This document shows positions 35,301-47,500 of a stretch of DNA of 64,000 bases, one piece after another. Position 1 is the stretch's first letter. Each line of letters opens with the position of its first letter. This DNA is from Echinococcus granulosus (taxonomy: Eukaryota; Platyhelminthes; Cestoda; Cyclophyllidea; Taeniidae): the NCBI RefSeq assembly GCF_000524195.1, contig NW_020170385.1, forward strand, positions 1,476,033 to 1,540,032, given 5' to 3'. Made by a program: the position numbers and the translations under genes. The notes under the pieces are model-generated. The model was given only the letters and a program-made list of their open reading frames with translations. It did no database searches and had not been told where the DNA came from.

Positions 35301-38300
35301 AAAATTCCACAGTTCCGTAATTGCGGCCTCTAAGTCAACACACACCACACAGCGGATGCTCTCGGACACCGTCCCGGGGCTGCCTCCAATGCGACCCAAG
35401 TTCAAAGCCACAGTTGAACCGCCTTCACCTCCACTGCCACAGACTTCAACGGTCCGTTCTACGGAAAAACTGCTCACGTCTCCTCTCGACGCCTCACCTT
35501 CAGCCCGCCAGGGGGAATGCTCCCTTAACTTCTTTGCTACGGCTGAACGACGACGCTCCATTGGAATGGTTGGCCTTAATATTGTCTTGCCATTGCAGAT
35601 GCTTCTACTGCGCAAAGAGTTGACGCTAATGTGCCAAACTCCCATCGCTGCCTACTATGATGTCTACTATTTTCCACTTCCCTTGAACCTTCAAACCATG
35701 AAACGTCGATCGAACCTGATGCAATTCTAACTTGTCAGCTTCAAAACCAAGTCTAGTTCGGTTTCAAAGCAAAAGAGCTTTTATAAAATTGGTTGCAGAG
35801 CATCTGGAGATCCGTTATCCGATAGTAGAACCTGCCACTCCGAAATGACTCAAACGCTATGAACCGAGTGATGAATCCCTTAAAAACATATTGCTTTGGC
35901 AAAGTCTAGGGATATTTTAGGAATGTTTGACTTGAGTGACGAAATAACTCGTTCNNNNNNNNNNNNNNNNNNNNNNNNNNNNNNNNNNNNNNNNNNNNNN
36001 NNNNNNNNNNNNNNNNNNNNNNNNNNNNNNNNNNNNNNNNNNNNNNNNNNNNNNATTTTGTTATTCACTTTTTCCCAATAGGTGTCCATGTTTAAATTTA
36101 AATTTGCTCGTCCAAAAAAAAGGAAGCCTTTTCTGTAATAGAACGTGCCTTCAATTAATAAATTTGACACTGAAGCCGGCAAAATTTATACGTTGTTTCT
36201 GAGACCCAAGTATTTGTGGCAATATTATAAAACTTACTTTCAGAATATTACAAATTGATTTACCTTCAAGAATCATGTGTTATTTATCTTCGTACTTATT
36301 TAAAATCGAATGCCTCCTCAGTGCACTTTGAAAATATGGAATTTTGTCAGTTCTGCGTAGCAGCAAATCGTCGTCTCACCACCGATCGCAATTGGCAACA
36401 TTTCAACAAATGTATTAATGTAACCTCTTTTCAAGGAAACAAGCTTGCTTGCAACAGCAATTCATCAACTTACTCTTGTTGACATTTGTTGGGATTTTGG
36501 AATCTTGATTCAAAATTCAATTTCGTAGAGCAGTTTAAAATAACTTTAAGCTTATTTTATTTAATAACTTCATTCACCGATAAAAACGCAAGAAATGAGT
36601 TTTATGCGATTAATTTTGGTAGTAGATCATATATGCCCAAAGAGACAAATAGAATTTGAATTTAGTGCGAAATCCAAGCAGTAAAACTTTGGCTGATCGA
36701 CTTGTCAGCCCACTAAAAGAACTTATAAATCACTGAGTACTGTTGTTGTAAAACTCAAAAAGCCTGTATATTTGGTCCCAATTTACAAAAACTGCAAACT
36801 TAAATTTTGAAAAGCCAATGAAATAATTTTCCTTAGTTTCCCGTTCCGGTCACCCTTTTCTGTCTCCAAAAAGATGACACTATATGTAATCGGAGCAGAG
36901 AGCTAACTAATGCGTAAGTGTTCCATCGTGGTTTTCTTAGGATCGCAAGTATCTTAAAGGCGACCGACGAGCAGGACCTTGGGGCCTTCTACCTGAGAGA
37001 GAGGAAGCCCGCTGAACCGCTCATTGTGAAGAGCGGTCGAGTTAGCAGTTCAGACGCAACTCCTCGAACCTCACATCGATCCTCAAGGGTCTCCTTTAAA
37101 CTACCCAGTCCCCAGCTGCGCCATCCTCAAGAAATCACAACACTCAATCTGGCCGACTACATGGATGAGGTGTTAATTTTGCGCAAAATGGTTGAGGAGC
37201 TCAATCATCTCGTGTCCGTTTTTGACTGCGATGAAACCGACATGGATGGCTACGTGATATCTGCTCTTCTCAGTAGCGGTTGGTTCTCTTACATGCCTAA
37301 TATCACCCCTATACTTTGAGTCCTGTATATCTCCAAATGCGTTCCGTACTTTTTACGTTCTCCTACGTTTCCTTACATATACTTTGCGATTTTGAGCGAC
37401 TTTTCCTTATCTTTGATCCTGATTATATTTACTTTCACTTGTGATTATGTGAACTGGGTGTATTTGAAGGTGTCGAAGTTCAGAATGCATCAAACTTATA
37501 ACTTCAGTAGACGCATACACCCAGTCACATTAAATTTACTTACTTAACGTACTTACGTGACAATACACCTTTTTCTACTCGTAATACGGGCCGAATCGAA
37601 ACCAATCTCGTCCACATCAATGTTTGAGGCACTTTGCTTCAGGAAAGGTGCGCCATCCCTAAACAGAGGTGAAATGTGGGTTTAAATTCAACTACAACTT
37701 TCTCCCTGCAAAACTCAAAGACATGACCATTATATTTACCCTATTTTTGCTATTTATTCAATCTTTATAGCCGGATTGGAGACTCCGTTAAATGTACTAA
37801 ATATTGAACAGTTGGAGGTAACGATTCGTCTAAATCGGGCTGATATAGCCAAAGAGAAGATATTCACAGAAGGTCGTCATTGGAAGGTTAGACAATTTTC
37901 AGTGGTAATTTCGGTTTTCAGCGGCACGGATTGGATAACTTTATGTTTGAGGCCATACTGAATGACCAAGAGGCATTTGTGAGTTTGCTCGTGGAAAATG
38001 GGTTCGATTTGGAGGCCTTCTTGACTGTCCATACTTTGGAGAAGTTATACACAGCGAGTCTACTGAAGAAGGTTAGGCTACCTTGATTCCTTTTTGAGCT
38101 AAGTAGCTCTGGTACAAGCTCATCATAATTTTTTCCTTAGGATTCAAAGCTTGAAACAGTGCGTCGAATCTGGGAAACATATCGCATTTATAAGATGGAA
38201 TGGGTGAGCACATGAGTTATTAGTAGAGTGTGTCAGTGGGTTTTTATCCTTCAATATGTGTTAACGCGTTGTATTTTGAATGCCAGGCATAAAATAATAT

Positions 38301-41300
38301 TTTTTTTGACTTTGTGGTTATGATTTGTTAAGAGCAGATTAATCATTTAAACTGGCCGTGGCTTACTGAGCGTATTCTAGGTGGCTTCCAAACACATAAA
38401 AACGTCGTTGCGCTCTAGGTAATGTTACGTGATATTGGGCGCATGGTTAAGCATCTTCTCGGGGAATTCTACCGCCCGTACTATTTGAGTAAGCACTTTC
38501 GGAATATGGTCAAGAGGGCCGTCGCTCGACACGAGGCAGAGGAAAAGGAAGTACCTATCACTGAAAATCGTAAGTTTAACAGCTGTGATGAAACTATCAG
38601 GTTTACTACCGTATCAATTAACTATTTTACCGTAATTAATGAGCTGATTCTTAAGCATCGTAACTAAAATCTGTTACATTTTCCAACCTTTGAAATAATT
38701 GGGCTAATTTGTATGTAAAATGAAACCATTTCTCCTAAGTCTGAAACGAAATTCTAATTTGTTAATGTATAAGAATACCTTTACTCACAAGGGAAAAGTT
38801 CTTGATTGAGTTAATTGGTTTTCTTCCAGCATGGACAAGCAAAAAAGGCTCCTACTTTGCACCACTGAGCCCACTTCCCGGTAAGCATCAGAAGCAGCCA
38901 CCGGAGGTAAAATTGAATCCGCCACCACCGTCAGCAGCAGTAGTGGCAGCATCAACAGAGTCAGTGAGCAGCACCACCATTATCTCTCCTGAAACAAACC
39001 GCATTTCCGTGCCCCAAAACGGGAAACCTTCAGGGCTTTGTGTGCGCGGAAATGGAAAGTATAGAAGGGTTGGTGTCGTTGTGCCACTGGAAAACGGTCG
39101 CAAACATGGCCCATCTGGACACACATGGAGATGCGGTAAGTTAAGAGCAAGCCATTTTTTGATATTTGGAAATTTTATACTCTTGGTTTCTAAACAAATT
39201 GAAGTACACATCCATCTTTCAATATGCAAGAAGAAATTTTCAACATTAGAGCCAGTTATCCTGTCAACATATTTATTTATAATCAAGGTCATGATGGCAA
39301 TTACAAAAGGGCTGTCCGACGTTTCGTGGCCAATAATAGTAGGGAGCTGGCCACCGGTGATGGAACTATTTGGTCAAAGGCTCCAATTTTTAGAGGGGAG
39401 GATTTCGACGTGACACCTGGATGCAATGGCAAGTATAGGTACCTTGGGAAATGGTCAAGAGACCACATGGATATAGCAACCCAGCGTTCAGGGTCGGAAA
39501 TGTCTGACTTGAATAAGGAAGGTTCGTTTCTGTGCGTTTTGGTAACGTCACTAGCATTATGGGTTGTATTTTAAACACACTTCTGTTTGGTAATATCTGC
39601 ATCAGCGGGGGACATGCTGGTATCCGGGACTCGGGCGGACGAAAAAGGGGTGAAGGTGAGGACGAAGATGGAGAGAGAGGAGGAGAAGGAGGAGGAAAAG
39701 CGAACAGAGGACTTCCAATTGATCAATACAGACCCTCTCTCGACGACTTCTATGGATGATACACTGTCGGCGCTGCGCAAATCGAGTTTTGCAGGGCGTC
39801 ACCGCGGCCACCACCGCATTACCGTCTCAAAGCTCTCCGCCGCCGAGCGCTCCCGTCTCATCTCCGCAGAAGCACGTCGGCGTGAGGCAGCTAAGGCGGA
39901 GGAGCGTGAGCGCAAACGTCGCCATCGTCTAGCTCAGGATAAGCGAACCCTCTACGAACGCATCCGTGGTATCAACAACCAAAGTAGGCCCACCTGCTTC
40001 AGTCATGACTAAATTTGAATAATGTTTTTTGCCTACTCTAACAATTCCATGTGGGACTTACTCTAAAATATGTCTAATATAATTCAATTTCAATTTCTTC
40101 AAACCCTCAGGTCTGTGATATGACATGATGAGGCCAAAAAGGTATGCCTCTCAGCCTGTACGCGGTTAACTAATGTGATTATTTTTACGAATAACATGCA
40201 GAGAAAACGAATATATTGCCGCGACTTCGAACCTATTATTTGTGAGTATCTTGCAGTGCTCTTGACTCCATTACACGGTGCGATCGGAAGCATCGTGGAA
40301 AAGTCGAAGACTTCACTTTGAGATTATACTTTTAGGAATGGAGCAGTGTGTACCCGAGAAACTGGCCAGTAAGTAGATTCATGCCAAAAAATTATTTCAA
40401 AAATATCTAAGGTGTATTTATTTATACATTCCAATTGCAATTTATCAATAGGTTTTGCGGCGATGCAAAAGGTTCGACTCGAGCGCCCCGCCAGGGAATT
40501 GATGCTACTGTGTATTTTGCTCGGAAAATTGAAGCTTGCTGTTCTCTTTTGGGGTTATGAAAAGGCAGGCTTTGCATCTTGTTTCTTCTACATATTTATA
40601 CCATTTTCCCCTGGCATCTATTATTTATATGCAAATGTGAATAATCTAGTAAGCATATATGTATTATAGGAACCAATCGGTGGTGCAATGTTTTGTACCC
40701 TACTTTTGGGCAAGCTCGCAGCCGTATGTACAGACATATCTCAAAAATTGGAGTTTGAACGCTATGCAAGGTCATTTTCCCACTTTTTATAATGCTTGAT
40801 AACTCATTTCTTGAAATATTACCTCATGCACAACTTTGCATCTGTGACAGTAATGTAATCTGGATTTGCGATTATGCGTTTCCCATTTTACGCCTCTACT
40901 GTTAACCGTAATTACCTACACTACCGTTTACTTGATTTCAGCATTTTCATTCTATCCTAACGCTGTAACCCAAGCTCATTTGATCATATTTCACCATCCA
41001 CTCTTCATGTATGTATGCTGTAAGTCTCCATTTTAGTTTTTCGAATTAGGGAGGCAGTTTCTTTCCTGCAGAAAGGTGTAACCGGTATATCTCTACTCAA
41101 ACACCACAATGCGTAATATACATATATTTCGATTAATAATTGCCATCATGCTCCTAAAATACATTTCCCGTTTTTTTCATATTTTAAGCAAATTAATTTC
41201 TTGTTATTCTTGCAATTTCGTTACATAAGTGATAAGGTCCTGCTCAGTCTTCGATCAGCTAACCGCCATGAAAACTACCGATTGTGAAATGTATGTTGTT

Positions 41301-41530
41301 GTAGGATCTTTGAGAGCAAGGCGGAGGAGGTGCTGGAGGCGTGCTACGCGGAGGATAACCAGCGGGCGAGAATGCTGCTCTACCGTAAGTTGCAGGAATA
41401 CGGCCACAGCGCTGTGATTCGCCTAGCGGCCCGTGGCGGATGCATCCACTTCATGTCTCACCCCTGCTGTCAGGACTTTCTTTCCGAGGTTTGGATGGGC
41501 GAGCTCTCCTCCAAAACTACTACCTTTCAA
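32327..41530 (+). CDS. TRPM cytosolic homology regions (MHR1-4)
   Basis: N-terminal matches to TRPM2: GAIVFSGLDEPVK (FGDIVFTGLSQKVK), PTLVISVHGSYANLKKRF (PNLLISVTGGAKNF), CWIIGDALDRGIGKIAGEAV (AWIITGGSHTGVMKQVGEAV) and HIDKNYSYLVMV (CLDSNHSHFILV). Later: EVTIRLNRADIAKEKIF (LAVAWNRVDIARSEIF), LLVENGFDLEAFLT, MVKHLLGEFYRPYY, WGYEK then EPIGGAMFCTLLLGKL, and ACYAEDNQRARMLLYRKL. The canonical GSGR-type strand after the fold's core is not visible and may lie in the N-gap. Exons 38830-39983 form a long insert absent from TRPM2. Confidence 0.9.
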
Positions 41531-44500
41531 GTAATCTCCAGTTTTCTTCCTCTGTACTCATCTCTTCCTCTATCCTCAAATTGCGTAAAAATATTCATGT
41601 AACTAGAAAATTTACCAAATCTTGTCGCTTAGTTACTCTCACTTTAAAATTGTATTTCAAGGTTCATTGTTTTCACATACACATTGCAGCAAATTTCCCA
41701 CTTTAAAATGATTCTTTTTGTAACTAATATTCCAGTTTTGTGTATTTTATTGCTCATTCATACACCCTCCCCATCCCTATAGGTAAATTTCAATTAAGAG
41801 GCGTGAAAAGCGTATCAAAGTTTAGACAAAGTTACCTATTGTGGTATTGATCTAGATCAGATTAATCTGTACATTAGGCTCCAAGTCGAATAAGATGGCA
41901 TAAACGGTTAATACCAAAACGCTCGAACTGCACCCACTACAATTCAGGGTTTAAATTGTCTATCGTCCCAAATGAGTTCATCCTACATGGAAGCACTATT
42001 TTAACCTCGAAGTTCTTTTTTCTGCATTTGAAGTTAAACTTACTGGATTTTTCAAAAATTTTATATCTTGAACGTTGTTCAAGTAAATCAATGTCCCTAT
42101 TTGTCCCTTTATAAAGATAGGATGAATCTGCATCCTGAGGCATTAGACTCGTTTGATACCCCGATTTCGGCTATAAGATAAATAATTTCATCACATAAAT
42201 AATTTGCTTGTACATTTCAGCTTCTATGTGGTGCCGTAGTCGGTTTAGTCTTTCCCTTCATCCTGCCTCAAGTAATGACGTACTCCTGCAACGACACACA
42301 GAAATCCCTCCTGGGCATAGATGAGGTAAACCGATGGCTTAAACTAGTCTTATAGTGCATTTTGCGAATGTAATAGAAGCCATTGAACCAACTAAGGTGT
42401 TTGTTATCGTTGAGCATCAAGAAATGCTGTACTATACTTAATTCTTTATCGCTGTGTTCTTTTTTGCGCGTATAGACTAATCCCAGTGATACAGAAACAA
42501 GTGAAAGTAGCCGGGACAACACCACGTTTTCAGCTGACCTCGAGTGTTCGGAGGATGGGAAAAGGCATAAATCTCCGCCAACACTACTGACAGCGTCTCG
42601 ACACTGGTATACTATAAGGGTATTTTTTCCTTACTTTCGTCCTCTGTAGGCTCCATCGACAAATAAAGGATATCACACAATATTATCATGCACCTGTTAC
42701 TCGATTTCTCTACAATACCGTGAGTTTTGATACGTGTACATTAAACTTAATCATCATACAACAGTCAACGACATAAATACTCAGCACATTCTCAGAATCC
42801 AATTGCAAAACAGCTTCTATTAGTAAATGCATTTATCCACTCGGCTAGACCAACTTCTTCGACGAAATTACGACTATGCGCATTGCAGGTTCCTTGAACA
42901 AAGTAAATCATGTCATACGGGTTGAGTGATAAAGAGGCAAAAAGAAAGTTTTCACTTTCAATATCTCTAACTGTAATTTTTTGAACCACGTTAAAGAATG
43001 AAGTTACGGTATTACTTGACTTATTTCGTTTTTTTCCATGAAACTTTACCCTTTAGATATTCTACGTTGCGTTTCTAATTCTGTTCAGTAATATGATCCT
43101 TCAAAACTTAAGAATATCCTACTCGATTCAGGAAGGCCTCATCTTTGCCATGGTTTTGGCTTTGCTGCTGGAAGAACTTAAGCAAGTGGGTTTCTGGTGC
43201 TTACTTTTAAACTAGTATCAAACGATGCGTCTTGTATCATATTTGGCTTATGTATAATCCACAAATCGTCTTTACAATCAACCGTTTGCAGTTCATTTGG
43301 AAAGAATTTAAAGAAGCCCTTTGTCAAAAAGATAGCATGATAAGTTTGAAACTGAATTTGTGATGGCGTTCTCATTGCCTGTTTTTTGTTTAAGGCTTTC
43401 GGTCCAGGTGCCAGCCTGAAGGAATATCTGAGCGACGGATGGAACAAGCTCGACTGCGCCGCTATTGCCCTCTACCTCGGCGGCTTCGTGCTTCGCACTT
43501 TGGCTTACTTGCAAGTGCGCGACGTTAATCTTGTAGAAGCTAAAAGACAGATCAACCGAGACAATGTAACCTGTTCATCAGTGAGTTCCTTCTCAAAGGT
43601 GTGTTATACCAATGCGATGTAAAAACAATTTCTCGCCAAACGTTCCAATCCCTGGGATGTTTTGTTTTGTAAAGGGCTTTCATGAAAATTCGAGCAATCT
43701 GTTCGATTGGGATATCACTTCAGGACTAGCAGTACAAGTAACCCAGCTTGATCTTCGGGCGGAAGAGCTGACCATCGACCATCCCTACTTCCTCCTCGTC
43801 GAGGAGAGATTCACTCTTGCTCGCATCATGTTTGCACTCAGTCTCTTCGCCTTTTTCGTCCGCCTAATGTATATTTTCAGTTTTAGCATTGTTCTCGGTC
43901 CAAAACTCATCATGATAAATCGCATGGTGAGTCGGGTTTGACTTATTTGTACAAATTACTAATAATTAATTGGGAAATTCAACAAAGCTTCTGTTGTGCA
44001 ATTATTGGTGAAATGAGTTGGTTGGTTCTGATGGCTTGAATTCTATGGTTTAGTATTTAAACGACTTTGTGTTCTTCCAATAATTCCATGCGCTTAAATT
44101 TTTCCAGCAGCAACTTTGCCGCGGTATGCATAAAAGCCTAAGGAACATCAAATTCGGGCACTGATTTTATCTCAGCTATGTATATTTACTTAATTTTCTT
44201 TCACTTGTACTAGATCAAACCTACCATCCTTCTGTGTTGCATAATCTGTAGGAATTAAACCATTGAATTGTCAGGCCCTTCAATTAATATGTGTATTTAT
44301 TTTAGGTAGTAAACGATCTACTGCCGTTTCTGCTACTCTTAGTAGTGATTCAGGCAGGATATGGCGTATCATCTTTTGTTGTTTCTTATCCAAATGGTTA
44401 TTATACACACTACTCTCAAAAGACCCTGTGTAAGTTTTGTAATAAGCAGCTACTGCGTTACATTTTTACTTACTAATGCAACTTTGACTTACAATTTAGC

Positions 44501-47500
44501 ACTAAATATGACAATGAAGCACATGACGGGAGGGAAGATCGTTTATGAGTTCTTTATGACCGCCTACTTTCAGATGTTAGGCAACTTTGGACTTGATATT
44601 CTCGAGGGTGAAGGTAAGTTGACCATTTTTAGGAAAACTTTAAATAAATCCAAAATTTTTTCAATCATTTAGAATTCCTTCAAATTTTCAACTTTGACAG
44701 AACCACTAAATGTTCGTTTTTAGTACATTTCTACAATTGTTATGCTTTCACTCCGTAGATCGTCAAAAATGTCATAACGTTGAGATGTAAAACCGTCAAG
44801 ATCAGACGGCTTTTTGAGTCTCGCCGCAGTTTCTTTCAGATTTAGACGAACTGATGTATAAAAAAGAACGGATCAATTCCTCTAGTTCCGGTTAGCTTGA
44901 CACTGTCCTTTGTGCTTATGATTTACAAGGCTGAGTGTGGCTAGCTTTTTTGTGCTGCGTGGTGGGCCCCGTGCAGGGAATTTTCTACGTTCCGAAGTTA
45001 TCCCGAATTGTTCTTTCGTCATCGTTCATCCAGGAGCATGCTTATGTCGTGAAACGCACCAAACAGCCACTCAAAATGGTTGTTTTTTTTCAAATGAGTG
45101 GCGTGCTTCGTAAAAAAACCTTAAAAAGTTTATAATTTATGGAATAAAGATGGCGATTGTTTGCTTACATTTCCAATAGCTATGAAGATCCTTGATCATC
45201 GAGTTGAAATTTTTTTACTAATTATTGTTTCTTGTAGACGGTAGTTGCAGAGATGACGATTTGTGCCCACAATTTTCTTCAAGAAAGTTATCCATCATCA
45301 GTCTAAGCTCCTTCATATTGCTGACGCAACTCCTAATGTTAAATCTACTTGTTGCAACATTTACGTGAGTTTTACCTGATAGGAGCGATTGAATTGCATC
45401 TTAAGTTTGCGTTTTGAGGTGCTCTTTGCTTTTGGGAAGTACTCCATGAATCAAGTTGAGGCTTTTGTCCAGTAGACCAATGCTCAAATATAATTTTAAA
45501 GCTTTGTCACATGGACCTTTTAGATCTACCTATTTTGAAATAGAGGGATCATCAACGTACTTCTGGAGTTACCAGCGCTATGAAATGATTCAAGAATGTG
45601 TGGATCGTCCCTCCGTCGCTCCACCATTCACACTGCTATGGTATATCGGAGAAATCGTATACGCAGTCATACACCGCCTTCTGGGCCTTTGTCCAGGAAT
45701 GGACGATTTTGAGCCGGAGATTGCCGACGACCCTTTCTGTGAGGAATTTTGAAATTGGGCTTAATCCATATCTTGAAATCCTTTTGGATTTGTTTTAAGT
45801 GTAGTTTTGTTCTGCAGGTAATTAAGAAATAGTTTTGGAATGGGCAATCTAATTTGGATAGATGTTGCAGTTCCAGGGTGGTAACATGAAACTTTTCCAA
45901 TGAAAATGGGAAGGTTGGATTTACGTAATGTTACTTATTTGGCCTCAAAATGGAAAGGGGTTACTAGTAGGACTGACAAATTTGCATTCGAGTAAAATGA
46001 CGTGTTTTGAAAATGTTCATGGTAATCTTAACGTCCAGGCAACGAGAGTAGTTGATTGTTATGTACTTTGCATTTTATGTTATCTAGAGCAAGGTTTCCA
46101 CACCAATCCTTCTTCCGGTTTTTTTCTAACACTTTCAGAATACAACTATTCGTAGAAATGAATATTCAATTTTTATGAAATCGACGTAAATTAGATATTC
46201 ATTTTAGGCTTTAAATTCTATTGTACCTTCACTTTTGCCTTTTTATTTTACCTGCTTTTGAGATAAGGATTCGGTTTCCTTATAAACTGTGACATCACAA
46301 ATTGGGGATCTTTAAAACGTGAATGCTGATTTTGTTCTAAGATGCCGTATTCTTCAGGTATCACACCAAGAACGGTAAAGGTCTCGTAATGAATCGGCAA
46401 AACTAACTAGGATCCTGAGCTTATTTTTTTCCTGCTTTCAAACTCCAAAAAACATACTTTTGATTAGGTCACATTTCAGCGCACATAAATGGCAGAATTG
46501 ATACGTTTTGGATTTAAAAGCTGCAGTTATTTAAGTTCTTATACTTAATCGTATCTCATGCTTTTTCTTAGTCTTCTGCTTCATGTGGCTGATTTAAGCT
46601 TTCTTGTCCAAGCCTCTTGGATGCTAATTTCGATTTCTGTTTCTCGGTTCAGACAAACTTAATTAACCCCAGCTTTTAATTTCAAAGCGTGTCATCTCTG
46701 CTATTTATTTGTTTTGTTGGCGTGCTGAACAAAGAAACTTTTCAGATGCAAAATGTCGAAGATATTTAGGTACTTTTGCAAACGACGTGCTTCACTGATT
46801 AGGCAGAGACATTGAGGCCATTTAAAGAAGGGTAAAGTTGGAATCTTATTCTTTTGCCATAAACTCTCTTTTCAGGTTATTTAAACAACTCAAATTCCCC
46901 TTTTTAATGATTTAGGCAGAAACTTTCGTGGAAACCATTCACTGGAATCAAAATTGATGAAGTGGGAGTTTATGAAGGCGCAGAGCGTGCTGCGCTCGCA
47001 GATGGATTCCGAACTGCCGGTCTCACGACGGAGCGAGGCAGCGTGGTCGACCGTCATCACAACACGGGGTGTAAAGGGAGCCGCTGGAAGCATCAGTGCG
47101 AGGAGCGGGGCAGGGGTCGCTCCGGTGGGTGCTGGAGGGAAGCGCAGTAATGCACTTCTTAGTGACCGTCTCCTCGAGGACATGTCCTCCATCTTCGGCT
47201 CTGACTCCGATTTCATTGAAGAGAAGTTCTATACACTCAGCTCACAGGTTGAGAAAATCCCCAACTTTGAGAACCGCCTCGACCGTATCATCGGCATGGT
47301 GAAGCGTATCACCATAGGTTTGAAAAGGCTTCAAAAGAGCCAAAATCAAGTAAGTATGGAGTGTACGTTACTTAGAGCACATATCTACCAAAAATAATCA
47401 GTTATCCTAAAATAGTCTTATACAATATAAATAACTACAAAACTCTATTGTTAAATCAATGAAAAATCATATCACTGATTCATTTTGACCACACTTGCCG

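Noticed and set aside
38888..39292. 134-codon antisense frame
   Set aside because: It is a shadow of the proline-rich TRPM exon 38830-39135, which keeps phase with its neighbours.
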